Assembly (NCBI GenBank): GCA_018266075.1
Contig: JAFEBB010000008.1
Coordinates: 62,001 to 126,000 of the forward strand
Reading direction: 5' to 3'
DNA length: 64,000 bases
Origin: Deltaproteobacteria bacterium
GTDB taxonomy: Bacteria > Myxococcota > Myxococcia > Myxococcales > SZAS-1
Numbering within the stretch: the stretch's first letter is position 1; each line of letters begins with the position of its first letter. The notes under the pieces were generated by a model, which saw only the letters and a list, made by a program, of their open reading frames with translations, ran no database searches and was not told the origin of the DNA. Positions 15,512-24,833 of the stretch are shown in pieces. A program made the translations under genes and the position numbers.

Positions 15512-17017
15512 TCAGATGGGCGGTGCTTGGGTCGAGCTTGGGGCAGTGGGCAAAGCCGAAGCCGTGGTGGCGTCTTGCACGAGCGGCAGGAGCAGCTCGA
15601 ACGTGGTCGCCACGCCGGGGACACTGTCGAAGTCGAGCGTGCCTCCATGGGCGGCGACGATCCGGCGCGCGGCGGAGAGCCCGAGCCCAACGCCGGGAGC
15701 AGCCTCCCGTGTCGACGGCGCGCGGCCGAACGGCTCGAAGACGTACCGGCGCTCATCCGGGTCAATCCCCACGCCATGGTCCGTGACCGTGATGGACGCG
15801 AGGTCGCCGCGCTCACGGAGACGCACGTGCACGGTCCCTCCACCGGGCGAGTACTTGATGGCGTTGCTCAGCAGGTTGTTCAAGACCTGCTCGAGCCTCA
15901 GTGGATCGCATTGGGCCACCACCGGCTCGCTCGGAACCTCGAGCTCGATTTGGTGCTGAACCGACTGGTTCCGGAAGAGGGCGACGGACTCCCGGATGAG
16001 GTCGCGCAGGTCCGTGGGCCGGCGCGCCAGGTCGAGCTCGCCGTGTTCGATGCGCGCGGTATCGAGGAGGTCACCCACCATTCGATCCAGGTGCTCGACC
16101 TGACGGCCAACCAGCTTCCATGCGGGATCCCCCCGCTGCGGCGCTCCGTGGCTTCGGCGAGCCCGGTTGTCGGTGACCAGCTTGAGCACGGTCAGGGGAT
16201 TGCGAAGATCGTGGGCAATCGCCGCCACGAACCTCACCTGGGTCGCGCGCCGGTCCTCGAGGACGTCGGCCATGTGATTGAAGGATTCGCCGATGGAGAC
16301 CAGCTCGGCGGCGCCGCCTGGTGTCACCCGGACGTTGGGCTCGCCGTGGGAGAACCGGTCCATGGCGTCCTTGAGCGCGGTCACCGGGCGTCCCAGCCCC
16401 CACTGCACGGCCGCGAGGAGCGTGGCGATCTCCAGGAGCAGCGCGCCGACCACGACCACGCGCCCCACGTCGGCGAAGGTGGTCAGCCGCGTCGCGCGAG
16501 CGCGCGCCAGGCGAATCTGCTCCACGTCGTGGCTCCGAAACGCCGCCACGGATTCCAGTGCGCCGGTGAGCGCCGTGGCCGACCTCGACCCTGCACCGCC
16601 GGGTTCGGGCGAGGCGCGGTTGGCCGCGTCCAGGCTCGCCTGCACCCGGGCCCGGAGCTGGGCGACCGCCTTGCGCTCTCCTGGGTCGTCGGCCAGATGC
16701 TCGAGCGATGCGACCTGGCGCAACACGCTTCGCCGGGTGTCCTGACGGATCGCCTCGGTGGTGGCGGTCCGATCCGTCCCCTGCACGCTGCTCAGGCGAT
16801 CGTAGGAGAGGAGGTTGGCCGTCAGCGCCTCGCAGGTGGGGATCACCAGGGCGTCGTTCTCGACCTCGGCGATGGCCTCCTTGGCGACCGACCCTTCGGA
16901 GAAGAGCGCGATGGTGGTCAGAATCGACACGATCAGGAGCAGGGCCAGCAGCCCGACCAGGGCACGGAAGCTGGGGCGCACACCCTTCGTCGTGCGAGCG
17001 CGAGCCCAGGCAGTCAC
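15512..17017 (-). CDS. Membrane sensor histidine kinase, orphan
   Basis: 501 residues from a GTG with GGAG 8 nt upstream. TM1 is at about 20-42 and TM2 at about 182-205, enclosing a helical periplasmic sensor. A HAMP region (RPVTALKDAMDRFSHGE) follows, then the HisKA box AAIAHDLRNPLTVLKL with the phosphorylated His, and a HATPase domain with N box NLLSNAIKYS, DHGVGIDPD and GVGLGLSAARRI. It autophosphorylates and would pass phosphate to a response regulator, but none is adjacent. It is divergent from the ABC operon starting at 17304. Confidence 0.92.
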   Translation of the reverse strand: MTAWARARTTKGVRPSFRALVGLLALLLIVSILTTIALFSEGSVAKEAIAEVENDALVIPTCEALTANLLSYDRLSSVQGTDRTATTEAIRQDTRRSVLRQVASLEHLADDPGERKAVAQLRARVQASLDAANRASPEPGGAGSRSATALTGALESVAAFRSHDVEQIRLARARATRLTTFADVGRVVVVGALLLEIATLLAAVQWGLGRPVTALKDAMDRFSHGEPNVRVTPGGAAELVSIGESFNHMADVLEDRRATQVRFVAAIAHDLRNPLTVLKLVTDNRARRSHGAPQRGDPAWKLVGRQVEHLDRMVGDLLDTARIEHGELDLARRPTDLRDLIRESVALFRNQSVQHQIELEVPSEPVVAQCDPLRLEQVLNNLLSNAIKYSPGGGTVHVRLRERGDLASITVTDHGVGIDPDERRYVFEPFGRAPSTREAAPGVGLGLSAARRIVAAHGGTLDFDSVPGVATTFELLLPLVQDATTASALPTAPSSTQAPPI

Positions 17018-17303
17018 GGTGCAGCTCCGGTTGAGAGGTCAATCACACTGATGAGTGGTCACGACGGCTCACAACGCACGACCGCCGTCGCAGTACTCCC
17101 CGCGCGCTGGGGCGGGGGCTGATTGGGCGCAGCGCGGGGAGGCAATGGGGCTCTCGCCGGGCTCGCACGCAGGTCGCGCAACATTTTCGCTGGCGAGCGC
17201 GCACGGCCAGGCCCGAGCCTCGCGCGGGAACGCACGGGCACATGGCACGCAACCTGAATCGCTGGAGGCCCGGCCGCCAATTGCGCGTCGAAGGGAGGAC
17301 AGC

Positions 17304-18029
17304 GTGCCCAGCAGTCCCGCCCCAGGCGCCGTGGTGCTCCGAGCCCACCAGCTCAGCAAGACGTACCTGATGGGCGAGGTGGCGGTGCGCGCGCTGCGCG
17401 GGGTTGACTTCGAGCTCTACGAGGGGGAGTTCGTGGTCTTCCTCGGCCCTTCCGGGAGCGGCAAGTCCACGCTGCTCAACATCCTGGGCGGGCTCGACGT
17501 GCCCAGCTCCGGAGAGGTGTCGTACCGCGACCACGATCTGGCGCACGGCGACGACGCGGCCCTGACCCGGTACCGCCGCGAGCACGTGGGCTTCGTCTTC
17601 CAGTTCTACAACCTCATCCCCAGCCTCACCGCCCGCGAGAACGTGGCCCTGGTGACGGACATCGCCGAGCGGCCGATGGAACCGGAGGAGGCGCTGGCGC
17701 TCGTCGGGCTCCGCGAGCGCGTGGACCACTTCCCGTCGCAGCTCTCCGGCGGCGAGCAGCAGCGGGTGGCCATCGCCCGGGCCATCGCCAAGCGGCCGGA
17801 CCTGTTGCTCTGCGACGAGCCCACGGGCGCCCTCGATGCCGCCACAGGCAGGTTGGTGCTGGAGGTTCTGGAGCGCGCCAACCGCGAGCTGGGGAGCACC
17901 ACCGCGGTCATCACCCACAACGCGCCCATCGCCGCGATGGCGAACCGCGTGGTGCGCCTTGCGGACGGCCGCATCGCCCAGGAGCGCCGCAACGCCGCGC
18001 GCACGCCGGCCGCCGAGCTGAGCTGGTGA
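17304..18029 (+). CDS. ABC transporter ATP-binding protein (LolD/MacB type)
   Basis: 241 residues from GTG 17304, chosen because AAGGGAGG lies 6 nt upstream. The frame is open for 83 codons further, but that stretch is not protein-like. Walker [11 protein letters not shown]-loop [18 protein letters not shown], signature [14 protein letters not shown], Walker [13 protein letters not shown], and switch His in ITHN are all present. This is the MacB/LolD class that drives FtsX-type permeases. Its stop overlaps the start of the permease gene by 4 nt (GTGA). Confidence 0.95.
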   Translation: MPSSPAPGAVVLRAHQLSKTYLMGEVAVRALRGVDFELYEGEFVVFLGPSGSGKSTLLNILGGLDVPSSGEVSYRDHDLAHGDDAALTRYRREHVGFVFQFYNLIPSLTARENVALVTDIAERPMEPEEALALVGLRERVDHFPSQLSGGEQQRVAIARAIAKRPDLLLCDEPTGALDAATGRLVLEVLERANRELGSTTAVITHNAPIAAMANRVVRLADGRIAQERRNAARTPAAELSW

Positions 18030-20377
18030 AGGCCCTCGATCGCAAGCTGCTGCGCGATCTGGTCCACTTGCGCGGGCAAGGGATCGCCACTTCCTTGCTG
18101 GTGGGCTGCGGCATCGCCAGCTACCTGGCCTCGGTGTCGACGTACCGGTCGCTCCAGCGCTCGCGCGACGCCTACTACACCCAGGCGCGGTTCGCCGACG
18201 TCTTCGCGCACGTCGTCCGGGCGCCAGAGCCGGTGCTGGCTCGCCTGCGCGAGCTGCCCGGCGTGGCCGCCGCCGAGGCCCGGGTCACCGACGTGTTTCG
18301 GCTCGAGGTGCCGGGTGCCGTGGCGCCGGCGCGAGCCCAGTTCGTGTCCGTCGAGGACGGCAGCGCGCTCGACGCGTTGCACCTGCGCAAGGGCCGCTTC
18401 CCGGAGCGCGACGACGAGGTGCTGGTGAGCGAGCTCTTCGCCCAGGCCAACGGCCTGGAGCCCGGCTCGAGCCTCGAGGCGGTGGTGAAGGGCAAGCGCG
18501 TGTCCTTGCGCGTGGTGGGCATCGCCCTCTCGCCGGAGTTCGTGTGGATCATCCCGGCCGGCGGCCTCTGGGCGAACGACAAGCGCTTCGGCGTGGTGTG
18601 GGTGCCGCGGCGCGCGCTGGCCCGCAGCATGGGCATGGAGGGCGCCTTCAACGACGTGGTCGTCGCGCTCGCCCCCGGTGCCAACCGCGCCGAAGTCATC
18701 GACGCCGTCGACCGGGTGCTCGAGCCTTACGGGAGCTTCGGGGCCGTGGGCCGCGACCGGCAGCCGTCGGGTCGCCTCGTGGACCAGGAGCTCGCCCAGC
18801 TCCGGACCACCGCCACCCTGCTCCCCGCGATCTTCATGGGCGTGGCGGTGTTCCTCCTCAATGTCCTGCTCGCGCGAATCATCGGTACGCACCGCGAGCA
18901 GATCGCCGCGCTCAAGGCGCTGGGCTACGCCAACCTCCGCATCGGGCTGCACTACGTGGAGCTGGCCCTGGTGCTGGTGGCAGCGGGCGCTGCGGTGGGG
19001 CTCGGCCTCGGCGCATGGACGGGGGCGCGATTCATCCAGCTCTACGCGCAGTACTTCCGGTTCCCCGTTCTTGCCTATCGGCTCGACGCGGACGTGGTGC
19101 TGGAGGCGCTGGCGATCGCGGCGGCATCGGGCCTGCTGGGCGCCGCGCGGGGCGTGCTGCGCGCCACCCGCCTGGCGCCCGCGGAGGCCATGCGGCCGGA
19201 ATCGCCCGCGGTGTACCGACGCTCGGCGGTGGAGCGCGCTGGCCTGGATCGCCTGTTGCCCACCTCGGCGCGGATGGTGCTGCGCACCCTCGAGCGCCAT
19301 CCCATCCGCGCGGCCCTCTCGGCGCTCGCCATCGGTCTGGCCACCGCCATCCTGGTGGTCGGCCGCATGACCTTCGACTCGGTGGACTGGATGCTGGCGA
19401 TCCAGTTCGAACGCATCCAGCGCGAGGATGTGGCCGTGCGGTTCGAGGGGCCGCTCGCGGATCGGGCCCGGCTGGAGCTGGAGAACCTCCCCGGCGTTCG
19501 GGCCGCGGAGCCGGAGCGGGTCGTCCCGGTGCGCATCCGCGCGGGCCACCACGCGCGCGAGACCGCGCTCGTGGGCGTGCCCGAAGGCGGCACGCTGAGG
19601 CAGCTCCTCGGCCCGGACCAACGCCCGCTGGTGCTGCCGGAGTCGGGCGTGGCGCTCTCGCGGGTGCTCGCCGAGCTCCTCCAGGTCCGGCCCGGCGACG
19701 GTGTGGAGCTGGAGGAGCTGGAGGGCGCGCGGCGGCGCTTCCAGGCGCCGGTGACCGGCGTGGTCGATGATCAGCTCGGGACCGCGGTGTACGCCCGGAT
19801 GGGCGAGGTGGCGCGGCTGCTGCGCCAGCCGCGGCTCGACTCCGGTGCGCTGCTCGCCGTCGACGGGGAGCGAATCGGCGAGGTCGTGCAGCGCCTCGAG
19901 CGCTATCCGCGGGTGGTGGACGTGGAGCGCAAGGACCTCGCCGACGAGCAGGTGCGCCGCCAGACGACGGATCTCTTCGTCACCTATCAGCTCGTCCTCT
20001 CAGCCTTCGCCGCGGTGATCGCGGCGGGCGTGGTCTTCAACAACGCCCGCATCGCGCTCGCGGTCCGAAGCCGGGACCTGGCCACGCTGCGCATTCTGGG
20101 CTTCACCCGCGGTGAGGTGGCGGCCGTGCTCGTCGGCGAGCAGGCCATTCAGCTCCTGATCGGGGTGCCGCTGGGCCTTCCGCTGGGGCGGCTCATCGGC
20201 GCGCTGCTGTTCGCGCACATGGACCGCGAGCTCTACCGCTTCCAGGTGGTGGTTACCCCGGAGACGCTCGCGCTCTCCGCGCTCACGGTGGTCGGCGTGG
20301 GCGCCGCCAGCGCGCTGCTGGTGCGCCGGCAAGCGGATCGGATGGACCTCGTGGCCGTGCTCAAGGCCCGGGACTGA
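18026..20377 (+). CDS. ABC transporter permease with two FtsX-like domains
   Basis: 783 residues. The first TM is at about 20-40, followed by a large periplasmic MacB-PCD-like domain (to about 265). A three-TM FtsX bundle spans about 268-385, a fourth TM near 430 starts the second half with another periplasmic domain, and the final FtsX bundle lies at about 650-765 (contains [18 protein letters not shown]). This two-half, eight-TM form differs from four-TM MacB. It is coupled to the ATPase gene by a GTGA overlap and followed 9 nt later by an HlyD-type adaptor. Likely role: ATP-driven export or mechanotransmission of a lipoprotein or hydrophobic compound (substrate unknown). Confidence 0.93.
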   Translation: MKALDRKLLRDLVHLRGQGIATSLLVGCGIASYLASVSTYRSLQRSRDAYYTQARFADVFAHVVRAPEPVLARLRELPGVAAAEARVTDVFRLEVPGAVAPARAQFVSVEDGSALDALHLRKGRFPERDDEVLVSELFAQANGLEPGSSLEAVVKGKRVSLRVVGIALSPEFVWIIPAGGLWANDKRFGVVWVPRRALARSMGMEGAFNDVVVALAPGANRAEVIDAVDRVLEPYGSFGAVGRDRQPSGRLVDQELAQLRTTATLLPAIFMGVAVFLLNVLLARIIGTHREQIAALKALGYANLRIGLHYVELALVLVAAGAAVGLGLGAWTGARFIQLYAQYFRFPVLAYRLDADVVLEALAIAAASGLLGAARGVLRATRLAPAEAMRPESPAVYRRSAVERAGLDRLLPTSARMVLRTLERHPIRAALSALAIGLATAILVVGRMTFDSVDWMLAIQFERIQREDVAVRFEGPLADRARLELENLPGVRAAEPERVVPVRIRAGHHARETALVGVPEGGTLRQLLGPDQRPLVLPESGVALSRVLAELLQVRPGDGVELEELEGARRRFQAPVTGVVDDQLGTAVYARMGEVARLLRQPRLDSGALLAVDGERIGEVVQRLERYPRVVDVERKDLADEQVRRQTTDLFVTYQLVLSAFAAVIAAGVVFNNARIALAVRSRDLATLRILGFTRGEVAAVLVGEQAIQLLIGVPLGLPLGRLIGALLFAHMDRELYRFQVVVTPETLALSALTVVGVGAASALLVRRQADRMDLVAVLKARD

Positions 20378-20386
20378 GGTGGCGCC

Positions 20387-21580
20387 ATGCTTTTCAAGCC
20401 CCTCCACCTCGCTGGCGCCGCGCTGATCGGAGCGGTGCTCGCGCTGCTCTTCTACGCGTTCTCACCGCGGCCAGTCCCCGTGGAGGTGGGCAAGGTGACG
20501 CGCGGGCCGCTCCACGTGAGCGTGGAGGATGAGGGCAAGACGCGCATTCGCGAGCGCTACGTCGTGTCGGCTCCCATCGCCGGGACGATGGCGCGCATCG
20601 AGCTCGAGCCGGGCGCCCCCGTGGAGCCCGGGACGGTCTTGGCTCGCTTCCTCGCTCCACCCAGCCCTTTCCTCGACCCACAAGCCCGAACCGCGGCGGA
20701 GGCCCGGCTCCACGCGGCGGAGGCCGCGGAGCGCCAGGCGCGCGCCAGCGCTGCTCGCGCCCAGGAGGGACTTGCGCTGGCCGACAAGGAGCTGGCCCGC
20801 ACCCGCCAGCTCGCCCAGGAGAACGCGATCCCGCGGCAGAAGCTCGACCAGGCCCAGTCTCTCTTGAAGGTCCGGCAGAGCGAGCTCGACATGGCCGAGT
20901 TCGCGCAGGACGTAGCGGTGCACGAGGCCGAGTCGGCGCGGGCGGCCCTGGCGGGGCCTGGCGCCGGGATGTCGGGCGGGCAGGGGACGCTCGATGTCAC
21001 CTCGCCGGTGCACGGCGTGGTCCTGCGGGTGCTTCGGGAGAGCAGCGGGGCCGTGGGGGTGGGGACGCCGCTGCTCGAGCTGGGCAACCCGCTCGAGGCG
21101 GAGGTGGTGGTGGACCTGCTCACCCAGGACGCCATGCAGGTTCAACCAGGGATGCCGGTCGCGTTGTCCGACTGGGGCAGCGGTGCGCCGCTCGCGGGCC
21201 ACGTGCGGCGGGTGGACCCTGCGGCATTCACCGAGACGTCGCCGTTGGGCGTGGCCGAGCAGCGGGTGAACGTCATCGTCGATTTTGACGCGCCTGCCAC
21301 GGCTCGACCCGCACTCGGCGACGGCTTCACCGTTCAGGCACGGATCGTGACCTGGGCGGAGCCGAGCGCGCTCCAGGTTCCGGCGAGCGCGATCTTCCGG
21401 ACGGGTCAGGGATGGAGTGCCTTCGTGGTGGAGCGCGGCCACGCGCGGCAGCGCGCCGTCGAGGTGGGTCACCGCAACCCGCTCGCGGTCCAGGTGATGG
21501 CCGGCTTGATGGAAGGCGACGCGGTGGTGCTGCATCCGGCCGAGTCGGTGAGGGATGGCGCTGCCGTCGAGGCGCGGTGA
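20387..21580 (+). CDS. HlyD/MacA-family periplasmic adaptor
   Basis: 397 residues. One N-terminal membrane anchor (LAGAALIGAVLALLFYAF) is followed by a barrel-sandwich hybrid domain split by a coiled-coil hairpin (about 100-190, Ala/Gln/Arg rich), then beta-barrel and membrane-proximal domains. Two lipoyl halves are visible: SAPIAGTMARIELEPGAPVEPGTVL and TSPVHGVVLRVL. It would link the inner-membrane ABC transporter to an outer-membrane channel. No TolC-like gene is in the operon, so the channel must be encoded elsewhere. It is the last gene of the three-gene operon. Confidence 0.92.
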   Translation: MLFKPLHLAGAALIGAVLALLFYAFSPRPVPVEVGKVTRGPLHVSVEDEGKTRIRERYVVSAPIAGTMARIELEPGAPVEPGTVLARFLAPPSPFLDPQARTAAEARLHAAEAAERQARASAARAQEGLALADKELARTRQLAQENAIPRQKLDQAQSLLKVRQSELDMAEFAQDVAVHEAESARAALAGPGAGMSGGQGTLDVTSPVHGVVLRVLRESSGAVGVGTPLLELGNPLEAEVVVDLLTQDAMQVQPGMPVALSDWGSGAPLAGHVRRVDPAAFTETSPLGVAEQRVNVIVDFDAPATARPALGDGFTVQARIVTWAEPSALQVPASAIFRTGQGWSAFVVERGHARQRAVEVGHRNPLAVQVMAGLMEGDAVVLHPAESVRDGAAVEAR

Positions 21581-21593
21581 AGGTGTGGGACCC

Positions 21594-21617
21594 CGGCACC
21601 GGTTCGTTGAGGTGCCG
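21594..21617 (+). terminator. Hairpin after the ABC operon
   Basis: Perfect 7-bp stem CGGCACC/GGTGCCG with a 10-nt loop, starting 13 nt after the adaptor stop. No U tract follows, so factor-independent termination is uncertain. Confidence 0.4.
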
Positions 21618-21986
21618 TGCGATCGGTGGGCGCCGGAGAGCCTTTGACCGTGCTCGGAAATGGGCGGCACTGACCAGCGCGACCATGAACGCGCGTCCCA
21701 CGAGGCCTTCCGAGCAAGAACGCGAAGTGAGGACCCAGGACTGCTGTTTGGAGGCAGCCTTGCGCTCGCCTCGAGCTGGCGATCCCGATGCGCTACGGAC
21801 AGGTCGCCGCGGAGGACATGTTGCGCTGCTGCGGGCGCTCGCGCTCGGATCCGCGTTCACGTGCACCGGGGCGTCGCCGGGCGCGATCGCGAAGCAGACA
21901 GCCCCTGCGTCGATCAGAAGGCTGCTTGGGGGATGGCAGGGCGCGCACCCGGCGCGTGCTACGCTCGCCGGCGTCGACGCCTCCCC
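21618..21986. other. Intergenic region before the kinase gene
   Basis: About 370 bp between the ABC operon hairpin and the kinase ATG at 21987. The frames that cross it are not protein-like. I see no clear promoter motif or repeat; it probably contains the promoter of the kinase operon. Confidence 0.5.
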
Positions 21987-23723
21987 ATGCCCCAGCCCTC
22001 CCTCGACACCGATCCGCTCATCGGCCAGGTCATCGGCGAGTCGTACCGCGTGGTCCGGGCGCTCGCCTCCGGCGGCATGGGGCGGGTGTACGAGGCCGAG
22101 CATGTGCGGCTGTCGGCTCGCCGGGTGGCCATCAAGGTCGTCCGGGGCGAGCTCTCCGGCGATACCACCGCGCTCGAGCGCTTTCGCCGCGAGGCCGACG
22201 TGGCCAGCGCGCTGGGCAACCCGCACATCGTGCAGGTGCTGGATTGGAACGTGCTCCCCGACGGCGCGCCGTTCATGGTCATGGAGTTCCTGGAGGGGGA
22301 GGACCTCGCCAGCCGCGTCGCCCGGGTGGGACGGATGCAGATCCCGCAGGTGCGCGCCATCCTTGCGCAGGCAGCCTCCGGGCTCGAGGCCGCCCACGCG
22401 CGCGGGGTCATTCACCGGGACATCAAGCCCGAGAACATCTTCCTGGTTCACAGCGGAGGCGAGTCCGACTTCGTGAAGCTCCTCGACTTCGGGCTCTCGC
22501 TGGTGCGTGGTGGGAGCAAGCGGCTCACCGGCCAGCTCGCTGTGCTGGGCACGCCCTGGTACATGAGTCCAGAGCAGGCCCGGGCCGTCCGCGACCTCGA
22601 CGCGCGCACCGACGTGTACTCGCTCGCGGTGGTGCTCTACCAATTGCTCACCGGCAGCGTGCCCTTCGACGCCGAGAACGCGATGGGGGTGCTCACGCGA
22701 ATCGTCACCGAGGCGCCGACGCCGATGCGCTCGCTGGCTCCCGGCATCCCCGAGGCGCTCGACGCGGCTGTCCTGCGCGCGATGGAGAAGGATCCTGCAA
22801 AGCGTCCGGCGACGGTGCGTGAGCTCCTCGCCCAGTTCGACCTCGCCACCGCCTGGACGAACCAGCCGAGCGTCGCCCCGGGCGCCGACGACCAAACCGT
22901 GAGTCGCTCCGGCCCCGTCTCGGCACCGAACATGGTGCTGGAAGACACCGTGAAGCGTGCTTCGCTCGAGCCGATCGCGCAGAGCGCGACCACGCCGAGT
23001 CGCCGCGCGCTCGAGGTGCCCGAGGCCGAGCCGGCCATGGATCGCGCCGCCACCGAGATCGGTCCTGCGCCGCAGCGGGCGATGTCCGGGGAGGCCGGAC
23101 GCAAGCGGGGGCGGGTGGCGAGCGTCACGCGTCAGGAGGAGGAGCTTCCGGAGCCGCAGCCCAGCGTGCGAACCGAGGCCGCGCGCCCTGCGCTCGAGGT
23201 ACCGGACGCTTCTTCCGCGCGTGGCGGACCCGGAGCTGTGCGCGCAGGGATCGCCCTCGTCGTTCTCGTGATCGCGGCGGGGGGGACCTGGCTCCACTTC
23301 CGTGGCGGCGAGACGCCGGAGCCGGCCGTCGAGGTGAAGAACGCCCAACCTGTCGCCCAGCCCGCTGTCGAGCCCGTCGCCAAGCCCACTGCCAAGCCCG
23401 TCCCTGAGCCCGCAGCGCAGGTGACGCTCCGTCTCGCGCCCACACCGTTGGACGCAGCGATCGTCGTGGACGGAAAGGCGCAACCGGGTCGCGAGCTCGC
23501 GGTCGCGCCGGGAGTGCGGGTCCACGTGCGCGCCACCGCTGCCGGTTACCTCCCGCTCAACCTCGACCTCACCGCCGCCCAGGACCAGACCGTTCCGCTC
23601 GTCCTCACGCGCGTGGTGGCCGCTGTTCCGCGGCCGGAGGTGCAGCGGCCGCGAGAGAAGGCGTCGCACCCGAAGACCCAGAAGGGGCCGGGGATGGTCA
23701 AGGGTGACGACCTCTTCAAGTGA
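21987..23723 (+). CDS. Ser/Thr protein kinase with TM segment and extracytoplasmic PEGA-like domain
   Basis: 578 residues from ATG 21987, chosen because the kinase fold starts about 17 residues later and the upstream extension is not protein-like. The kinase domain has SGGMGRVYEA, VAIKVV, HRDIKPEN, DFGLSLV and GTPWYMSPEQ; all catalytic residues are intact. A Pro/Glu-rich juxtamembrane region precedes a TM at about 416-440. The rest is a Pro/Ala spacer and a PEGA-like beta domain (VTLRLAPTPLDAAIVVDG). The cytoplasmic kinase is coupled to an outside sensor. It is followed 3 nt later by a TPR/PEGA-like exported protein, probably part of the same pathway. Confidence 0.93.
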   Translation: MPQPSLDTDPLIGQVIGESYRVVRALASGGMGRVYEAEHVRLSARRVAIKVVRGELSGDTTALERFRREADVASALGNPHIVQVLDWNVLPDGAPFMVMEFLEGEDLASRVARVGRMQIPQVRAILAQAASGLEAAHARGVIHRDIKPENIFLVHSGGESDFVKLLDFGLSLVRGGSKRLTGQLAVLGTPWYMSPEQARAVRDLDARTDVYSLAVVLYQLLTGSVPFDAENAMGVLTRIVTEAPTPMRSLAPGIPEALDAAVLRAMEKDPAKRPATVRELLAQFDLATAWTNQPSVAPGADDQTVSRSGPVSAPNMVLEDTVKRASLEPIAQSATTPSRRALEVPEAEPAMDRAATEIGPAPQRAMSGEAGRKRGRVASVTRQEEELPEPQPSVRTEAARPALEVPDASSARGGPGAVRAGIALVVLVIAAGGTWLHFRGGETPEPAVEVKNAQPVAQPAVEPVAKPTAKPVPEPAAQVTLRLAPTPLDAAIVVDGKAQPGRELAVAPGVRVHVRATAAGYLPLNLDLTAAQDQTVPLVLTRVVAAVPRPEVQRPREKASHPKTQKGPGMVKGDDLFK

Positions 23724-23726
23724 CGC

Positions 23727-24818
23727 ATGCCCGAGTCGCCTTGTGAGGCACGGGGTCGATGGCGGAAGATCCTCGAGCTGGCCAATCGCATGGGGAGCTT
23801 CACCTTGGTCCGCCGCATCGCGCTGTCCATCCTCGCAGCCTTGGCGCTTGGGCCGGCGCCGGCAGCCGCCGAGCCTGCGCCCGATCCGCAGGTCCAGGCC
23901 AAGGTCATCCGCCTCGTCGACTCGGGCTCCACGGCGTTCGAGGTGGGGAACTACGCGCTCGCGGTTCGCGACTTCCACGAGGCGTACGCGCTCTTCCCCA
24001 GTCCGAAGATTCTCTTCAACGTGGCGCGGGCGGAGCTTGCGCTGGGTCACTCGGCCGAGGCAGCGGAGGCCTTCGACGAGTTCGTGCGGCGCGAGGCCAA
24101 CGACGGCAGCCTCGACGAGGCCAAGGTCTCCTTCGCGCGCAACTCGCTCGCGGAGCTTCTGAGCAAGGGCAAGGTGGTCCGCGTGGACGTCGAGGTGGAG
24201 CCCAACCGGGCCACCCTCACCGTCGACGCGCGGAGCGTGCGCACGCGGTTCTACCTGGCCAGGACGGCGCTCGACGCCAAGCACCTCCTGGAGGGCTCTG
24301 CCGAGGGCTGGACCCGTGCGCACCTGGAGTTCACCCTCCGCGACGTCCTGGAACGGCCCGCGCCGCTGCGGCTGGTGCTCACCGAGGCCACCGACGCCAA
24401 CCTGGCCAACGCCGCGCGCGCAAAGGCCGCGACGACCGAGACCAAGCCTGCGTCCGAGTCCCACGCTGCGAAAGAAGCCCCGGAGCCGAACGTGGAGGCC
24501 AGCCCGCCCTCGTCGTCCGGACGCGTCCCGGCGTACGTGACGTTCGGCGTCGCCGGTGCCCTGGCGGTGGGCGCGGCGGGCACCGGGACATGGGTCCTCT
24601 CGCAGTCGAGGAGCCTGCAGGGTTGCGCGGGGGCTTCGATTGCTTCGTGCGCCAATGCGGGCAATGCCTCCGCGGTCTCGCTCCGCACCAAGGCTCGGGT
24701 CGCCGACGTGCTGTGGATTGGCGCAGCCGCAGCGGCCGCGACGGGCGGTGTGCTCTTCTATCTCGCTCCGGCAGGCGACGGCTCCGGTGGCGAGATCGGC
24801 ATCTCAGGTCGTTTCTGA
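23727..24818 (+). CDS. Exported TPR/PEGA-like protein next to kinase
   Basis: 363 residues from ATG 23727, 3 nt after the kinase stop. An ATG at 23790 would give a cleaner signal peptide (MGSFTLVRRIALSILAALALG...AAA) and may be the true start. The mature part has a TPR-like pair (STAFEVGNYALAVRDFHEAYALFPSPKI), a beta region with VRVDVEVEPNRATLTVD, a Ser/Glu-rich linker and a hydrophobic hairpin near the C-terminus (VTFGVAGALAVGAAGTGTWVL and VLWIGAAAAAATGGVLFYLA). Proteins of this design commonly accompany myxobacterial Ser/Thr kinases. Precise role unknown. Confidence 0.75.
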   Translation: MPESPCEARGRWRKILELANRMGSFTLVRRIALSILAALALGPAPAAAEPAPDPQVQAKVIRLVDSGSTAFEVGNYALAVRDFHEAYALFPSPKILFNVARAELALGHSAEAAEAFDEFVRREANDGSLDEAKVSFARNSLAELLSKGKVVRVDVEVEPNRATLTVDARSVRTRFYLARTALDAKHLLEGSAEGWTRAHLEFTLRDVLERPAPLRLVLTEATDANLANAARAKAATTETKPASESHAAKEAPEPNVEASPPSSSGRVPAYVTFGVAGALAVGAAGTGTWVLSQSRSLQGCAGASIASCANAGNASAVSLRTKARVADVLWIGAAAAAATGGVLFYLAPAGDGSGGEIGISGRF

Positions 24819-24833
24819 ACCAGGAGGATCGCA

